DNA of 37,576 bases from Desulfobacteraceae bacterium (GTDB taxonomy: Bacteria; Desulfobacterota; Desulfobacteria; Desulfobacterales; Desulfosarcinaceae): positions 1 through 37,576 of the forward strand of contig QZKV01000037.1 of NCBI GenBank assembly GCA_003599575.1, written 5' to 3'. Made by a program: the position numbers and the translations under genes. This document shows positions 1-6,647 of the stretch, piece after piece (the stretch's first letter is position 1; each line of letters opens with the position of its first letter). Below the pieces are notes generated by a model. That model did no database searches. It was not told where the DNA came from and saw only the letters and a program-made list of their open reading frames with translations.

Positions 1-752
1 CTTTTCGCCACCCGCAGCAGCAGGTCTTCTTGAGTGGCCAAATGCATTAGTGCATCTGTGTCGATGAACTGAAGGTAGCCGTCTCCGGCGGCTTTAACCG
101 GACGGGCTTGCGCATCGAACGACGCGGGGATGTCCGCGCCGCCGCTTTCTGCCGCACTCCCGGGATTTTCCCGGCCGATCTGCTCCGGGAACAAGCGCTC
201 GATCCCTTCGATCAACTCCGCACCAACGCGCGCGACGATCTCATCGGCCTGGATGGAAACGGATACGTGATGGATAAAGTAAATCAGAACCCCCATGCCC
301 ACGATCGCGAACAACACACCCAGCGTAACGGACAGGTGTGGAACAAAGGCGTCTTCCTCCGTATGCCGGATAGTGCGCAGGACGAGCAGGCAGTAGAGGA
401 AAGTGGCGACGAAGGTGCCCAGCACCACCTGGTTCGAAGTGTCGCTCATGAAATTGCGCAGCAGCCGGGGGCCGAACTGCGAGGAGGCAAGCGTCAGGGC
501 GACCAGCGTCATCGAGAAGACAACTCCCGCAATGGTCATCATGGAACCGGCAATCGTCCCCAGCACAGCGCTTGCCCCCTCCGCACCGCCGGTGTAGACC
601 CAACTTATGCCTTGCAGCCAGCTACCGGTCATCCTCTCGTCTATAGCAACGGTAACGAAGACCAGCGCAACCGAACCACAGGCCATGATAGCAGGCACAA
701 ACCAGAAGCTGGAACGGACTCGCTCCCAGTATTTAAGAAGATGCATTCTCAT
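1..752 (-). CDS. DUF2254 family membrane protein (C-terminus outside window)
   Basis: Predicted inner-membrane protein of the DUF2254 family, whose biochemical role is unknown. The minus-strand frame opens at an ATG at 752 preceded by GGGGAG seven bases upstream; a second in-frame ATG lies at 746. About 250 codons are visible before the window edge, so the C-terminal part is missing. The N-terminus reads MRMHLLKYWERVRSSFW and is followed by several hydrophobic segments. The segment ASSQFGPRLLRNFMSD and the later GYLQFIDTDALMHLA are typical of the family. No neighbour on this strand tells what it does. The family assignment is from recognised motifs only; the frame itself is unambiguous because it stays open with membrane-protein composition throughout. 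Confidence 0.85.
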   Translation of the reverse strand, partial: MRMHLLKYWERVRSSFWFVPAIMACGSVALVFVTVAIDERMTGSWLQGISWVYTGGAEGASAVLGTIAGSMMTIAGVVFSMTLVALTLASSQFGPRLLRNFMSDTSNQVVLGTFVATFLYCLLVLRTIRHTEEDAFVPHLSVTLGVLFAIVGMGVLIYFIHHVSVSIQADEIVARVGAELIEGIERLFPEQIGRENPGSAAESGGADIPASFDAQARPVKAAGDGYLQFIDTDALMHLATQEDLLLRVAK

Positions 753-1314
753 TTCAGCACTCCCCGGCACGCAGCCGGCGTGAACTTTTACTCAATTACT
801 ATCGTGCTTCCGGTGTCCCCAACGAAGAGAAGTCTAATCCAAGCTCAACCAGAGACTCCTTCGCCCCCCATATTGAGGTTCTGATCTCAAAGGAATCCCT
901 TAAAAGAACCCTTCTACTCTTTCATATTGCTGACATCGCCTTTGATGACAATACAGGCTATGCTTTATTCCTTGAACAGAATCATGGACCCATCCGATCC
1001 ACTTCGGATATGGAGAAATGCATGAATTTTATGCCCTATATCTACATGCGCTGCATGTGCTTCATGGTGAAATGATCCCTTCGGAAACGCCCGAAGCACA
1101 AGAGGGCCAAAAGGGTAACCTTTCGTGCCGTCAAGTAACGTCGGCAGGCGCCGGAACGCTGCGAGAGGGGAGAAAAAAAAGTCGTTTATTGTGTACCAAA
1201 GGCCCCCGACCTCAGTTTGGGGGAAAAAAGCGGTGCGTATGGGGTTTACATCTGATTGTTGAACCTGCTGCACTTTGGTTAGGTGAATGAAACTTAACCA
1301 GCAAAGGAGCCAGC
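753..1314. other. Intergenic stretch without a convincing gene
   Basis: About 560 bases between the divergent DUF2254 gene and the small ORF at 1315. Two overlapping opposite-strand ORFs of 90-102 codons occur here, but neither has a ribosome-binding site or recognisable protein features. A plus-strand frame also stays open from the DUF2254 start region to about 1074, but it has no usable start codon before 1010. The stretch presumably carries promoters for the two flanking genes; no strong consensus was identified. Confidence 0.4.
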
Positions 1315-1497
1315 ATGTCGTATCGAATCTTAGCTGTCGAAACCAATCTGTACGATCTGATCAGTTCAATGCATGATCAAACCAGGATCCTCGACTCCCA
1401 AATACCGGAAACAGTCAGTTATCTGGCGGCTTCCGGGAGGATCAGATGGGTTAAAAACAAGCCTCAGGGAATTGATGGCTCGAAAGTGGATGAGTAA
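1315..1497 (+). CDS. Small hypothetical protein, 60 aa
   Basis: Not recognised. The ORF starts at an ATG with a good Shine-Dalgarno sequence (AAAGGAG, five bases before the start codon) and ends at TAA. The product is soluble and mixed in composition (begins MSYRILAVETNLYDL), with no membrane segment, cysteine motif or signal peptide. A 13-bp hairpin follows 25 bases after the stop codon, which supports a short monocistronic unit. Both the ribosome-binding site and the downstream hairpin argue for a real gene; the shortness and lack of a family argue for caution. Confidence 0.5.
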   Translation: MSYRILAVETNLYDLISSMHDQTRILDSQIPETVSYLAASGRIRWVKNKPQGIDGSKVDE

Positions 1498-1522
1498 AAA
1501 GAAAACCCGAACGCGTGAATGA

Positions 1523-1556
1523 GCATGCGTGCGGCCCACTCCCGCCGCAAGCATGC
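1523..1556 (+). terminator. Hairpin after the 60-aa ORF, possible terminator
   Basis: Inverted repeat with 13-bp arms (1523-1535 and 1544-1556, GCATGCGTGCGGC against GCCGCAAGCATGC) with one G/A mismatch and an 8-base loop. It lies 25 bases after the stop codon of the 60-aa ORF. There is no U-run after the stem, so it may be a weak or Rho-assisted terminator, or a dispersed palindromic element. Confidence 0.5.
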
Positions 1557-1696
1557 CTCCATTCTGCTTGCGTTGGAGAAAGATGATCGCTGCGCGGCCA
1601 TCCGGCCGAAATCATCAATAAAGACACATCGTCAGAAGAAAATGCTCCAGCGCCACTTGATTAAACCCTTGTTTTGAACCCTGAACCTGGCCTCGC

Positions 1697-1720
1697 ATGC
1701 ACCTGCCGGTACAGGTGCAT
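1697..1720. repeat. Perfect 9-bp inverted repeat
   Basis: ATGCACCTG, a 6-base loop CCGGTA, then CAGGTGCAT. It sits just upstream of the reading frame that leads into the UGA-containing methyltransferase fragment. It could be an operator, an RNA hairpin or chance; no protein-binding evidence is available. Confidence 0.35.
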
Positions 1721-1814
1721 AGGAAGGGTGCAAAAATAGATGGCGTGGCCCGACCCCGATAGCAAAGCCGCCGATAGCGCTTGAAAGCGGCCGGCATGCC
1801 CGTTCCCGGGGTGC

Positions 1815-2090
1815 ATGCAAATGAAAATGCCGCCCCGCCTTCCATTTAGCCGTGACAGTTTCGCGAAGAAAATGACACGCGAGGCTTTGGATGACATTTC
1901 CCTGTGGACCGGGTGAATCGCCGGCGGTCTGCTGGAAGCAGACCTTATCAAAGCAGTACACAACGCAGGATTTACAATGGCCGAAATCCTGGAACGCCAC
2001 GCAATTTTCCAAGATGTTCCCCACCCTTCAAGCGCTCTTGAATTCGGAACCAAAGGAATCAGTTTGCGGGCAATGAAAAACAACCGCTGA
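1815..2090 (+). pseudogene. C-terminal fragment of an ArsM-like SAM methyltransferase with in-frame UGA (probable selenocysteine)
   Basis: Read through the UGA at 1914-1916, this frame encodes a peptide matching the C-terminal part of arsenite-methyltransferase-type SAM enzymes. The core is SLWTG-U-IAGGLLEADLIKAV followed by HNAGF and EILERH; in ArsM the residue at the U position is a conserved cysteine (pattern LWxGCIAGAL). Nine bases after the UGA is a perfect 7-bp stem with a 5-base loop, which fits a bacterial SECIS element. The frame ends at TGA 2088-2090. Upstream, the same frame meets another TGA at 1782-1784, and no SAM-binding domain was found in any frame. The gene therefore looks 5'-truncated or is a very short selenoprotein (about 91 codons from ATG 1815). 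No good Shine-Dalgarno sequence supports any start (1815, 1821, 1827, 1872). The family call and the Sec reading are inferences; the codon, hairpin and peptide are seen directly. Confidence 0.55.
1926..1944 (+). promoter_or_regulatory. Candidate bacterial SECIS stem-loop
   Basis: GGTCTGC-TGGAA-GCAGACC: perfect 7-bp stem and a 5-base apical loop with G at the second loop position. The loop begins 16 bases after the UGA at 1914-1916. These values fit the general description of bacterial SECIS elements: a stem-loop just downstream of UGA, a short apical loop and a G among the first two loop bases. The hairpin lies inside the coding sequence, as SelB-dependent elements do in bacteria. Confidence 0.6.
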
Positions 2091-2184
2091 ACTTTATTGA
2101 AATGGTTAGAAGCTGAATCACACCGCAGAAAATTGGGTTTCAAACCGTTCAGAAAATAAAATATTTAAATTCTCTCCCCATGAC

Positions 2185-2223
2185 GCCGGATGCAGCCTTC
2201 AGTTTTTGAAGGCGCCATCCGGC
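2185..2223. terminator. Bipartite hairpin between convergent genes
   Basis: Stem GCCGGATG/CATCCGGC (8 bp), a 2x2 internal loop, then GCCTTC/GAAGGC (6 bp) with loop AGTTTTT. It lies between the plus-strand methyltransferase fragment and the 3' end of the minus-strand esterase. That position suits a shared, bidirectional terminator. Confidence 0.55.
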
Positions 2224-2294
2224 GAAACGTTTATTAGTTTCATTGGTTCGAGCTGTTTACCTTGGTCCGACCACGAAACGCCGACATGTGGCCT

Positions 2295-3530
2295 CTATTG
2301 CCCGCTTACCCTGATCTCGCCCTGTGGATGGTCGTAGAAAAAGCGCAGCATTTCCTGCGAGGCATGAGGCCCTTTGGGATCGGTGTAAGAGCCGGCGGAA
2401 CTGCCGCCCGACCAAGCGTGGCCGGCACCATGCACCAGCCAATGTTCCACGACAGGATGCCCACCCGCGCTGCGGTACGTGGTGCGCGTATAGGAATGGC
2501 CGTGCGGGACTTGTCCCCGCTCAACGGTTGCTTGCGGAGCGCCACCATCGGGCGCTGCCCCCCGCCCGACATGAGAAGACGCACATTGGGCGATCACCCG
2601 ATCGCCATTGCACGGATGCACCGTCGTATCCCGGTCGCCGTGGAACACGATGGCGGGAACGGGCGTGGCGTAAAGCTGCGTACCGGGCGAGCCCGCAGTG
2701 TGCCATCTGTCCCTGGTCCTTTGACGGCCATACATTGCGGCAAAGGCGGAGGCAAGATCCTGAGCGACCGCATAGGGCAGCCCGGAATGGATGCCGACTG
2801 CCGCGTAAAGATCCGGGTAGGTCATGGCCAGCGTTAACGCCATTGCACCGCCGGCCGATAGGCCGGCCACGTAGATCCGACGCGCGTCAATGCGATGGTC
2901 CTTAAGGATCTGGCGAGTGAGCCCGGCAATGATGGACGGTTCGCCGCGGTCGCGCTGCTGATGGGCCTCCTCGAACCAGTTCCAGCATTGCGAGTGGTTG
3001 GCGGCGGTAGGCTGGGCCGGATAGGCGACGAAGCATTGATGCTCTTCGGCGAGAACGTTCATGCGGGTACCGGCGGCGAAATCGTCGGCGTCTTGGGTAC
3101 ATCCGTGAAGCATAACCACCAAGGGCAGCGGTTGCCCGTGATAGCCGCTGGGAATATACAGCTTGTAGCTGCGCGTTCCGGCATGATTGGTATACGTACC
3201 GGTGGTAAAGCGTCCCCCGTCGGGCACGATGTCGGGGGATCGATCCGGGACGGGATCAGCCCAGGGAGATGGCCCGCGGTATCCGCGCCATTTTTCATGC
3301 ATGGGCGTGGCCGTGCGGTTTTGCCTCGTCTGCGTGGGTCCGGAGCCATCCTCCGCATGTTCAGATCTCACCGCATTGATTGAATGCCGCTGCGGCGGGT
3401 GTGAGTACGTCCCTGCCCGGTGATTGCCGATACCTTTCAGCATGCGTTGAATGGTTTTAACTGCCTCATGCAGCTTTCCTGCGCGGGTCAAGCGGGTGGC
3501 TTCACGCATTCCGGCTTTTATGTCTAACAT
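2295..3530 (-). CDS. PHB depolymerase family (LpqC/feruloyl-esterase-like) serine esterase
   Basis: Alpha/beta-hydrolase of the 'esterase, PHB depolymerase' family, 411 aa. The catalytic domain spans about residues 108-400. It has the oxyanion-side motif LHGCTQ (141-146), lipase box GLSAG with nucleophile Ser225, the acid region FHGDRDTTV (Asp299/Asp301) and His371 in GAGHAWSGG. Cys144 and Cys182 (in QCWNWF) are the pair usually conserved near the active site. An N-terminal segment of about 100 residues (ATRLTRAGKLHEAVKTIQRML, helical, then Pro/Arg-rich) precedes the domain; there is no signal peptide, so the protein may act on intracellular polyester granules or short esters. The start ATG has AAGGAG seven bases upstream. 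The RHH regulator gene ends 28 bases upstream on the same strand, so the two are probably co-transcribed. Substrate cannot be decided from sequence. Confidence 0.88.
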   Translation of the reverse strand: MLDIKAGMREATRLTRAGKLHEAVKTIQRMLKGIGNHRAGTYSHPPQRHSINAVRSEHAEDGSGPTQTRQNRTATPMHEKWRGYRGPSPWADPVPDRSPDIVPDGGRFTTGTYTNHAGTRSYKLYIPSGYHGQPLPLVVMLHGCTQDADDFAAGTRMNVLAEEHQCFVAYPAQPTAANHSQCWNWFEEAHQQRDRGEPSIIAGLTRQILKDHRIDARRIYVAGLSAGGAMALTLAMTYPDLYAAVGIHSGLPYAVAQDLASAFAAMYGRQRTRDRWHTAGSPGTQLYATPVPAIVFHGDRDTTVHPCNGDRVIAQCASSHVGRGAAPDGGAPQATVERGQVPHGHSYTRTTYRSAGGHPVVEHWLVHGAGHAWSGGSSAGSYTDPKGPHASQEMLRFFYDHPQGEIRVSGQ

Positions 3531-3558
3531 CTATGTCTCCTTGTACATGCAATGCCGG

Positions 3559-3975
3559 TCATCGGGTTCGGTCCGCCAAAGCGGCCCTGACCGCGGAACT
3601 GGCATGCAAGGCGCCTAGCACGACCACGGAATCGATGGTGGCGCGGGCGAGTTCGGGTGATACATCCTCGGCAATCCGGGCCAGACCCAGTACCTGAATC
3701 TGAAGCGTCTGCCCGGCCACCTGCACTGCCTCGAGATCGCGGCGGCTGTACTCCTGCAGGCCAAGGACGAAGGTCTTGCGTGCAACCGTTTGCCTGACCA
3801 CCTCTGAATGGGTGGCCAGCTGGTTGCGGATCGCAGTTCGGATCAGGTCGGTGCGGTTGGAATAAAAGCCTTCCCGCACCAGTAAATCGATTTGACCCAG
3901 GTCCACTACTCCCAGGTTGATGGTGATCTTTTCGGTGCTTTCACCGGCTTTGGGTCTAAACTCCCGTACGTTCAT
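3559..3975 (-). CDS. Ribbon-helix-helix (CopG-type) transcriptional regulator
   Basis: 138-aa DNA-binding protein. Residues about 14-55 (EKITINLGVVDLGQIDLLVREG followed by FYSNRTDLIRTAIRNQL) form the beta-strand/helix/helix pattern of the CopG/MetJ superfamily; the remainder is a helical domain of unknown ligand. The start at 3975 is chosen because AGGAGG lies six bases before that ATG; longer in-frame extensions to 4152 have no ribosome-binding site. It is the first gene of a two-gene unit with the esterase. A perfect 8-bp dyad lies about 25 bases upstream of the start, so it probably autoregulates and controls the esterase. Confidence 0.8.
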   Translation of the reverse strand: MNVREFRPKAGESTEKITINLGVVDLGQIDLLVREGFYSNRTDLIRTAIRNQLATHSEVVRQTVARKTFVLGLQEYSRRDLEAVQVAGQTLQIQVLGLARIAEDVSPELARATIDSVVVLGALHASSAVRAALADRTR

Positions 3976-3998
3976 AAACATCCTCCTATCATCCACAT

Positions 3999-4016
3999 AC
4001 CATCCACCTGGATGGT
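3999..4016. promoter_or_regulatory. Dyad operator upstream of the RHH regulator
   Basis: ACCATCCACCTGGATGGT: perfect 8-bp arms around a 2-base centre, placed just upstream of the ribosome-binding site of the RHH gene. A further half-site-like ATCCACAT lies at 3991-3998, giving a short ladder of related half-sites, as RHH proteins often bind. Binding by the neighbouring regulator is inferred. Confidence 0.55.
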
Positions 4017-4184
4017 TTAACTTACACCCGTGAACTTTATTGTCAAGCCTGGGTTCTACACTGATTATCCCACCGAGCTGGGGGTACTTGATCTTGACCG
4101 CGCCAAATGATCCTGAATACCGGCTATCCAAAACCACAAACAGCAGGCCCACGGGAGCTTGTTTGGAACGCTGATTGAAAATTT

Positions 4185-4231
4185 GTTGATTCGTGGATTC
4201 GTTAATTGTTGACTCGTTGATTTGTCGATTC
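4185..4231. repeat. Degenerate 8-bp tandem repeat tract
   Basis: Six consecutive units: GTTGATTC, GTGGATTC, GTTAATT, GTTGACTC, GTTGATTT, GTCGATTC. The tract is intergenic and lies between the RHH gene and the broken hydrolase-cyclase gene. A shorter, similar tract is at 5961-5984. The remaining bases of this gap (4017-4184 and 4232-4364) contain no supported gene. Confidence 0.6.
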
Positions 4232-4364
4232 AGAACCCGTCCCGCCTCGGGACCCGGTACTCAGCAATCAGTACTCAGCTCAGACCCAGGATGCTTGCAA
4301 AGCCTCAAAAAATACCAAAGTTATGCCACCGTCGCCATTGCATTATTGAAGACATTGAACATGA

Positions 4365-5177
4365 TTCCGTGATGATCCCATTTTTAGACGATGGTGGGCT
4401 CGCTTTCTGCGCCTCAGTGCGAGTCCGGCCACCGCGATTGCCTTGACGAGGATGAATCGTGAAATTGATATCCGAAGCATTCTCTACAGCATAAAGGTGC
4501 CGGCATTGATCATTCATGCACAGGATGATCAGGTAACCAGTGTTGAGGAAGGACGCTATTTTTCAGAGAAAATTCCAGGCGCCCAATTTCATGTGATCCC
4601 ATCAAAGGATCACCTTCCCTGGATAGGATGTCCGGAGATGATTCTTGATAAGATCGAAGTATTTGTCACCGGGTCGGTTTCCAATATCAATATCCATCGG
4701 GTTCTTTATACCGTCATGTTTACCGATATCGTCATGTCTACTGAAATTCTATCACAAGTCGGCGACAAGCAATGGCAAGACATATTAAAAGCGCATCATA
4801 AGGCCGTCCGGCATGAGATTTCGATCTATGCCGGAAGAGAAATCGATAATGCGGGAGACGGATTCTTCATAGCCTTCGATGGTCCTGCCCAGGCGCTGCG
4901 CTGTGCCATGGCCATCAGAAAAACCAGCAAGGAAATGAATCTGTCGGTGCGCATCGGGGTTCATATCGGCGAATGTGAAGCAATCGGCGGTAAACTTGCC
5001 GGCATCGCTGTTCACATTGGCGCAAGAATCTTAAGCAAAGCAGAGCCGGATGAAATCGTCGTATCGCAAACGATAAAGGATCTCGTTGCCGGGTCGGGTA
5101 TCAATTTCAAGGATATCGGCGTTCACCAGCTTAAAGGCGTGCCCGAGCAATGGCACCTTTATCGAGTCTTTGAATGA
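4365..5177 (+). pseudogene. 5'-truncated alpha/beta-hydrolase + class III adenylate/guanylate cyclase
   Basis: The readable part holds the last section of an alpha/beta-hydrolase domain (IRSILYSIKVPALIIHAQDD, then HVIPSKDHLPWIG with the catalytic-type His). A class III nucleotide cyclase domain follows, with metal-binding FTDIVMSTE, NAGDGFFIAFD and IGVHIGE, ending LKGVPEQWHLYRVFE. Family members with this layout carry a complete hydrolase, often with a further N-terminal domain. Family-like sequence (FRDDPIFRRWWARFLRL, ASPATAIALTRMNRE) extends upstream of the first usable start (TTG 4443 or ATG 4452) to 4365. There it meets TGA 4362-4364, and no continuation is visible in the other frames. 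The 5' end is therefore lost. A shortened protein of about 240 aa with an intact cyclase domain could still be made, but no ribosome-binding site supports it. Confidence 0.7.
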
Positions 5178-5606
5178 AATCGACGCAAGCGCTGCCGTGG
5201 AGTGCCTGTGGAATTGCCACCGTGGCGCAAGACCGCCGATTGGCAATTGGGTAAGAACCGCCAATGGACCCGTCCGAAACAACCCTTCTCTTGAAAGGGG
5301 CGGGCGATTGAACCGATGCAGAATATCCTTTCGAACCAACCACCACATTCCCGGTTTGCGAAGGCGAGCCGGAACCCGCCCATTGGAACTCGGCTCTTGT
5401 CCTCTCCTCGCACGCAGCACTCAACATCTGTACTGCTCTTTTGGGGACTCCCCACTCAGCATTCGGTGCCCGGCACTCCGTCTCGTTACTGCTCTTTATT
5501 CGGAACGATATGGCTTGCTCAACGAGGGACATAACCCTATAATTCAGTTAACTTTGTTCCAATCAGCCACGTCACCGAGGCATTTCACCAGAAAAAGGGG
5601 TGGCAC
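5178..5606. other. Intergenic stretch, no supported gene
   Basis: About 430 bases between the cyclase remnant and the antitoxin gene. Several overlapping ORFs on both strands have low-complexity, Ser/Arg/Pro-rich translations and no ribosome-binding sites. The part near 5413-5490 is built of repeats of ACTC/CAGCA-type words (for example cactcaac and actcagcattcgg), typical of dispersed intergenic sequence. Confidence 0.45.
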
Positions 5607-5897
5607 ATGCAAAAAGCCGAACTAATAACAGTGCTGAATAGATATAAAAAAAGCCATCAGGCCAAATATGGCATAAAACGACTTGGCCTTTTCGGATCGA
5701 CCGCACGCAGCACCTCTACCGATCGAAGCGATATCGACATTGTCGTCGAACTGGAAAAACAGGATCTGTATTTTATCATCGGCATAAAGCAGGACTTGGA
5801 AGAGCAGCTCGGATCAAAGGTGGATATTATCAGCTACAGAAATAAGATGAATCCATACTTGAAACGCCGTATCGACCAAGAGGCCGTGTATGCATGA
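5607..5897 (+). CDS. MNT-domain nucleotidyltransferase antitoxin (HEPN/MNT module)
   Basis: 96-aa minimal nucleotidyltransferase. The motif GLFGSTARSTSTDRSDIDI (about residues 27-45) gives the GSx10DxD signature of MNT proteins. These act as antitoxins by AMPylating, and so silencing, an adjacent HEPN ribonuclease (type VII toxin-antitoxin). The start ATG at 5607 has AAAGGGG ten to sixteen bases upstream. The next frame opens within the stop region (ATG at 5890), as is usual for HEPN partners, but it stops after 19 codons, so the antitoxin is now effectively an orphan. Confidence 0.82.
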   Translation: MQKAELITVLNRYKKSHQAKYGIKRLGLFGSTARSTSTDRSDIDIVVELEKQDLYFIIGIKQDLEEQLGSKVDIISYRNKMNPYLKRRIDQEAVYA

Positions 5898-5949
5898 CCC
5901 AGGGCTAACGGCAGATATATTGAAGCAAGTCAAAGGGGTTCTGCGGTGA
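5890..5949 (+). pseudogene. 5' remnant of the HEPN toxin gene
   Basis: ATG 5890 overlaps the antitoxin stop and reads MHDPGLTADILKQVKGVLR before TGA 5947-5949. The pattern M-D-x-L-x-x-x-I-L-x-Q-(I/V) matches the first helix of DUF86/HEPN toxins. The usual Rx4-6H catalytic motif and about 90 further residues are absent in every frame downstream. A degenerate 8-bp repeat tract begins 12 bases later, suggesting that a rearrangement removed the rest. Confidence 0.5.
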
Positions 5950-5960
5950 ATAGGTTATTC

Positions 5961-5984
5961 GTGAAATCGTGGAATTGTCGATAT
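5961..5984. repeat. Short degenerate 8-bp repeat tract
   Basis: Three consecutive units GTGAAATC, GTGGAATT, GTCGATAT, resembling the tract at 4185-4231. It lies directly after the truncated HEPN frame. Confidence 0.4.
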
Positions 5985-6027
5985 GAGGGCTTTAATTTCA
6001 ATTTTGAGCATGATAGCTTTGGCCTGA

Positions 6028-6054
6028 CCCCATTGTGCGCCCCCCCATTGTGCG
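6028..6054. repeat. Direct repeat CCCCATTGTGCG x2
   Basis: Two copies of CCCCATTGTGCG at 6028-6039 and 6043-6054, preceded by TTTGGCCTGA. It sits in the gap between the HEPN remnant and the end of the DUF6036 pseudogene. It may be the edge of a lost dispersed element; no transposase is visible. Confidence 0.35.
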
Positions 6055-6101
6055 ACCCGTCTGAAGTTCAGAGATAGCTGATCGGACAGGAAGATGGCCG
6101 G

Positions 6102-6647
6102 CTACTCATGACCTTCCAATTCCTCCGCAGTAATGTTTACCCAACGAAGAAGACGCTCGCGTAATTGTTCTTCGATGTTTAAAAATTTTATTCTTTCAGC
6201 AAGGATCATTTGATCGATCATTTATTCAATCAGTAGTACGCGTACAAATTCTTTGTCTTTTTGCCTGAAAGCCGCAAGTTTGCTGGCGGCAAGATCGTGC
6301 ACCTCAATGCATAGACCTGTTCTTCCCCCTGTTCGATATGGGGTTGCTGACGGCTATCGTTCTCTGTTCCCAGCCATCAGGCAACACTGCAGATTCAATC
6401 GATATCCCATGGACATAGAAGCCATGTGTTTGATGGAACATTGACAATTCGCCCAAAGCGCCATCGATAGCACCAACGGTTCAGGTCGATTCTTTGGCTG
6501 GATATCGACTTCAATGGATGCACGAAGGCTTGCCGGTGCATTCGGGAAGGCACCTAATAGTGCTTGAGAACCGAATATCCATAACTCGGTATCGTTTGAT
6601 ACATCACAGGATGCGCGTATCGCGTGCTCAAGTTGATCGCGGGTCAT
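6102..6647 (-). pseudogene. Frameshifted DUF6036-type nucleotidyltransferase
   Basis: The first frame reads MTRDQLEHAIRASCDVSNDT, then ELWIFGSQALLGAFP and SIEVDIQPKNRPE, the start of a DUF6036-like nucleotidyltransferase with GSQ and DxD-type motifs. Near 6470-6480 the homology moves frame and continues as AIDGALGELSMFHQTHGFYV and ESAVLPDGWEQRTIAVSNP. Near 6310-6325 it moves again to CIEVHDLAASKLAAFRQKD and KEFVRVLLIE. An in-frame TAA at 6222-6224 interrupts the last segment, which resumes as MIDQMILAERIKFLN and ends at TAG 6102-6104. Two frameshifts and one nonsense codon in an otherwise full-length gene of about 180 codons show recent inactivation. Its start overlaps the stop of the winged-helix gene by 4 bases (ATGA), so they were one operon. 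Confidence 0.75.

Noticed and set aside
965..1290. Opposing ORFs of 90-102 codons
   Set aside because: They overlap each other, lack ribosome-binding sites and have no recognisable domains.
1782..1784. Upstream in-frame TGA as a second selenocysteine codon
   Set aside because: No SECIS-like hairpin follows it, and the surrounding peptide (from ATG 1740) matches no known protein, so it is taken as a real stop or decay.
1661..2143. Minus-strand 160-codon ORF
   Set aside because: It is antisense to the ArsM-like peptide, has no family features or ribosome-binding site, and its composition is that of a shadow frame.
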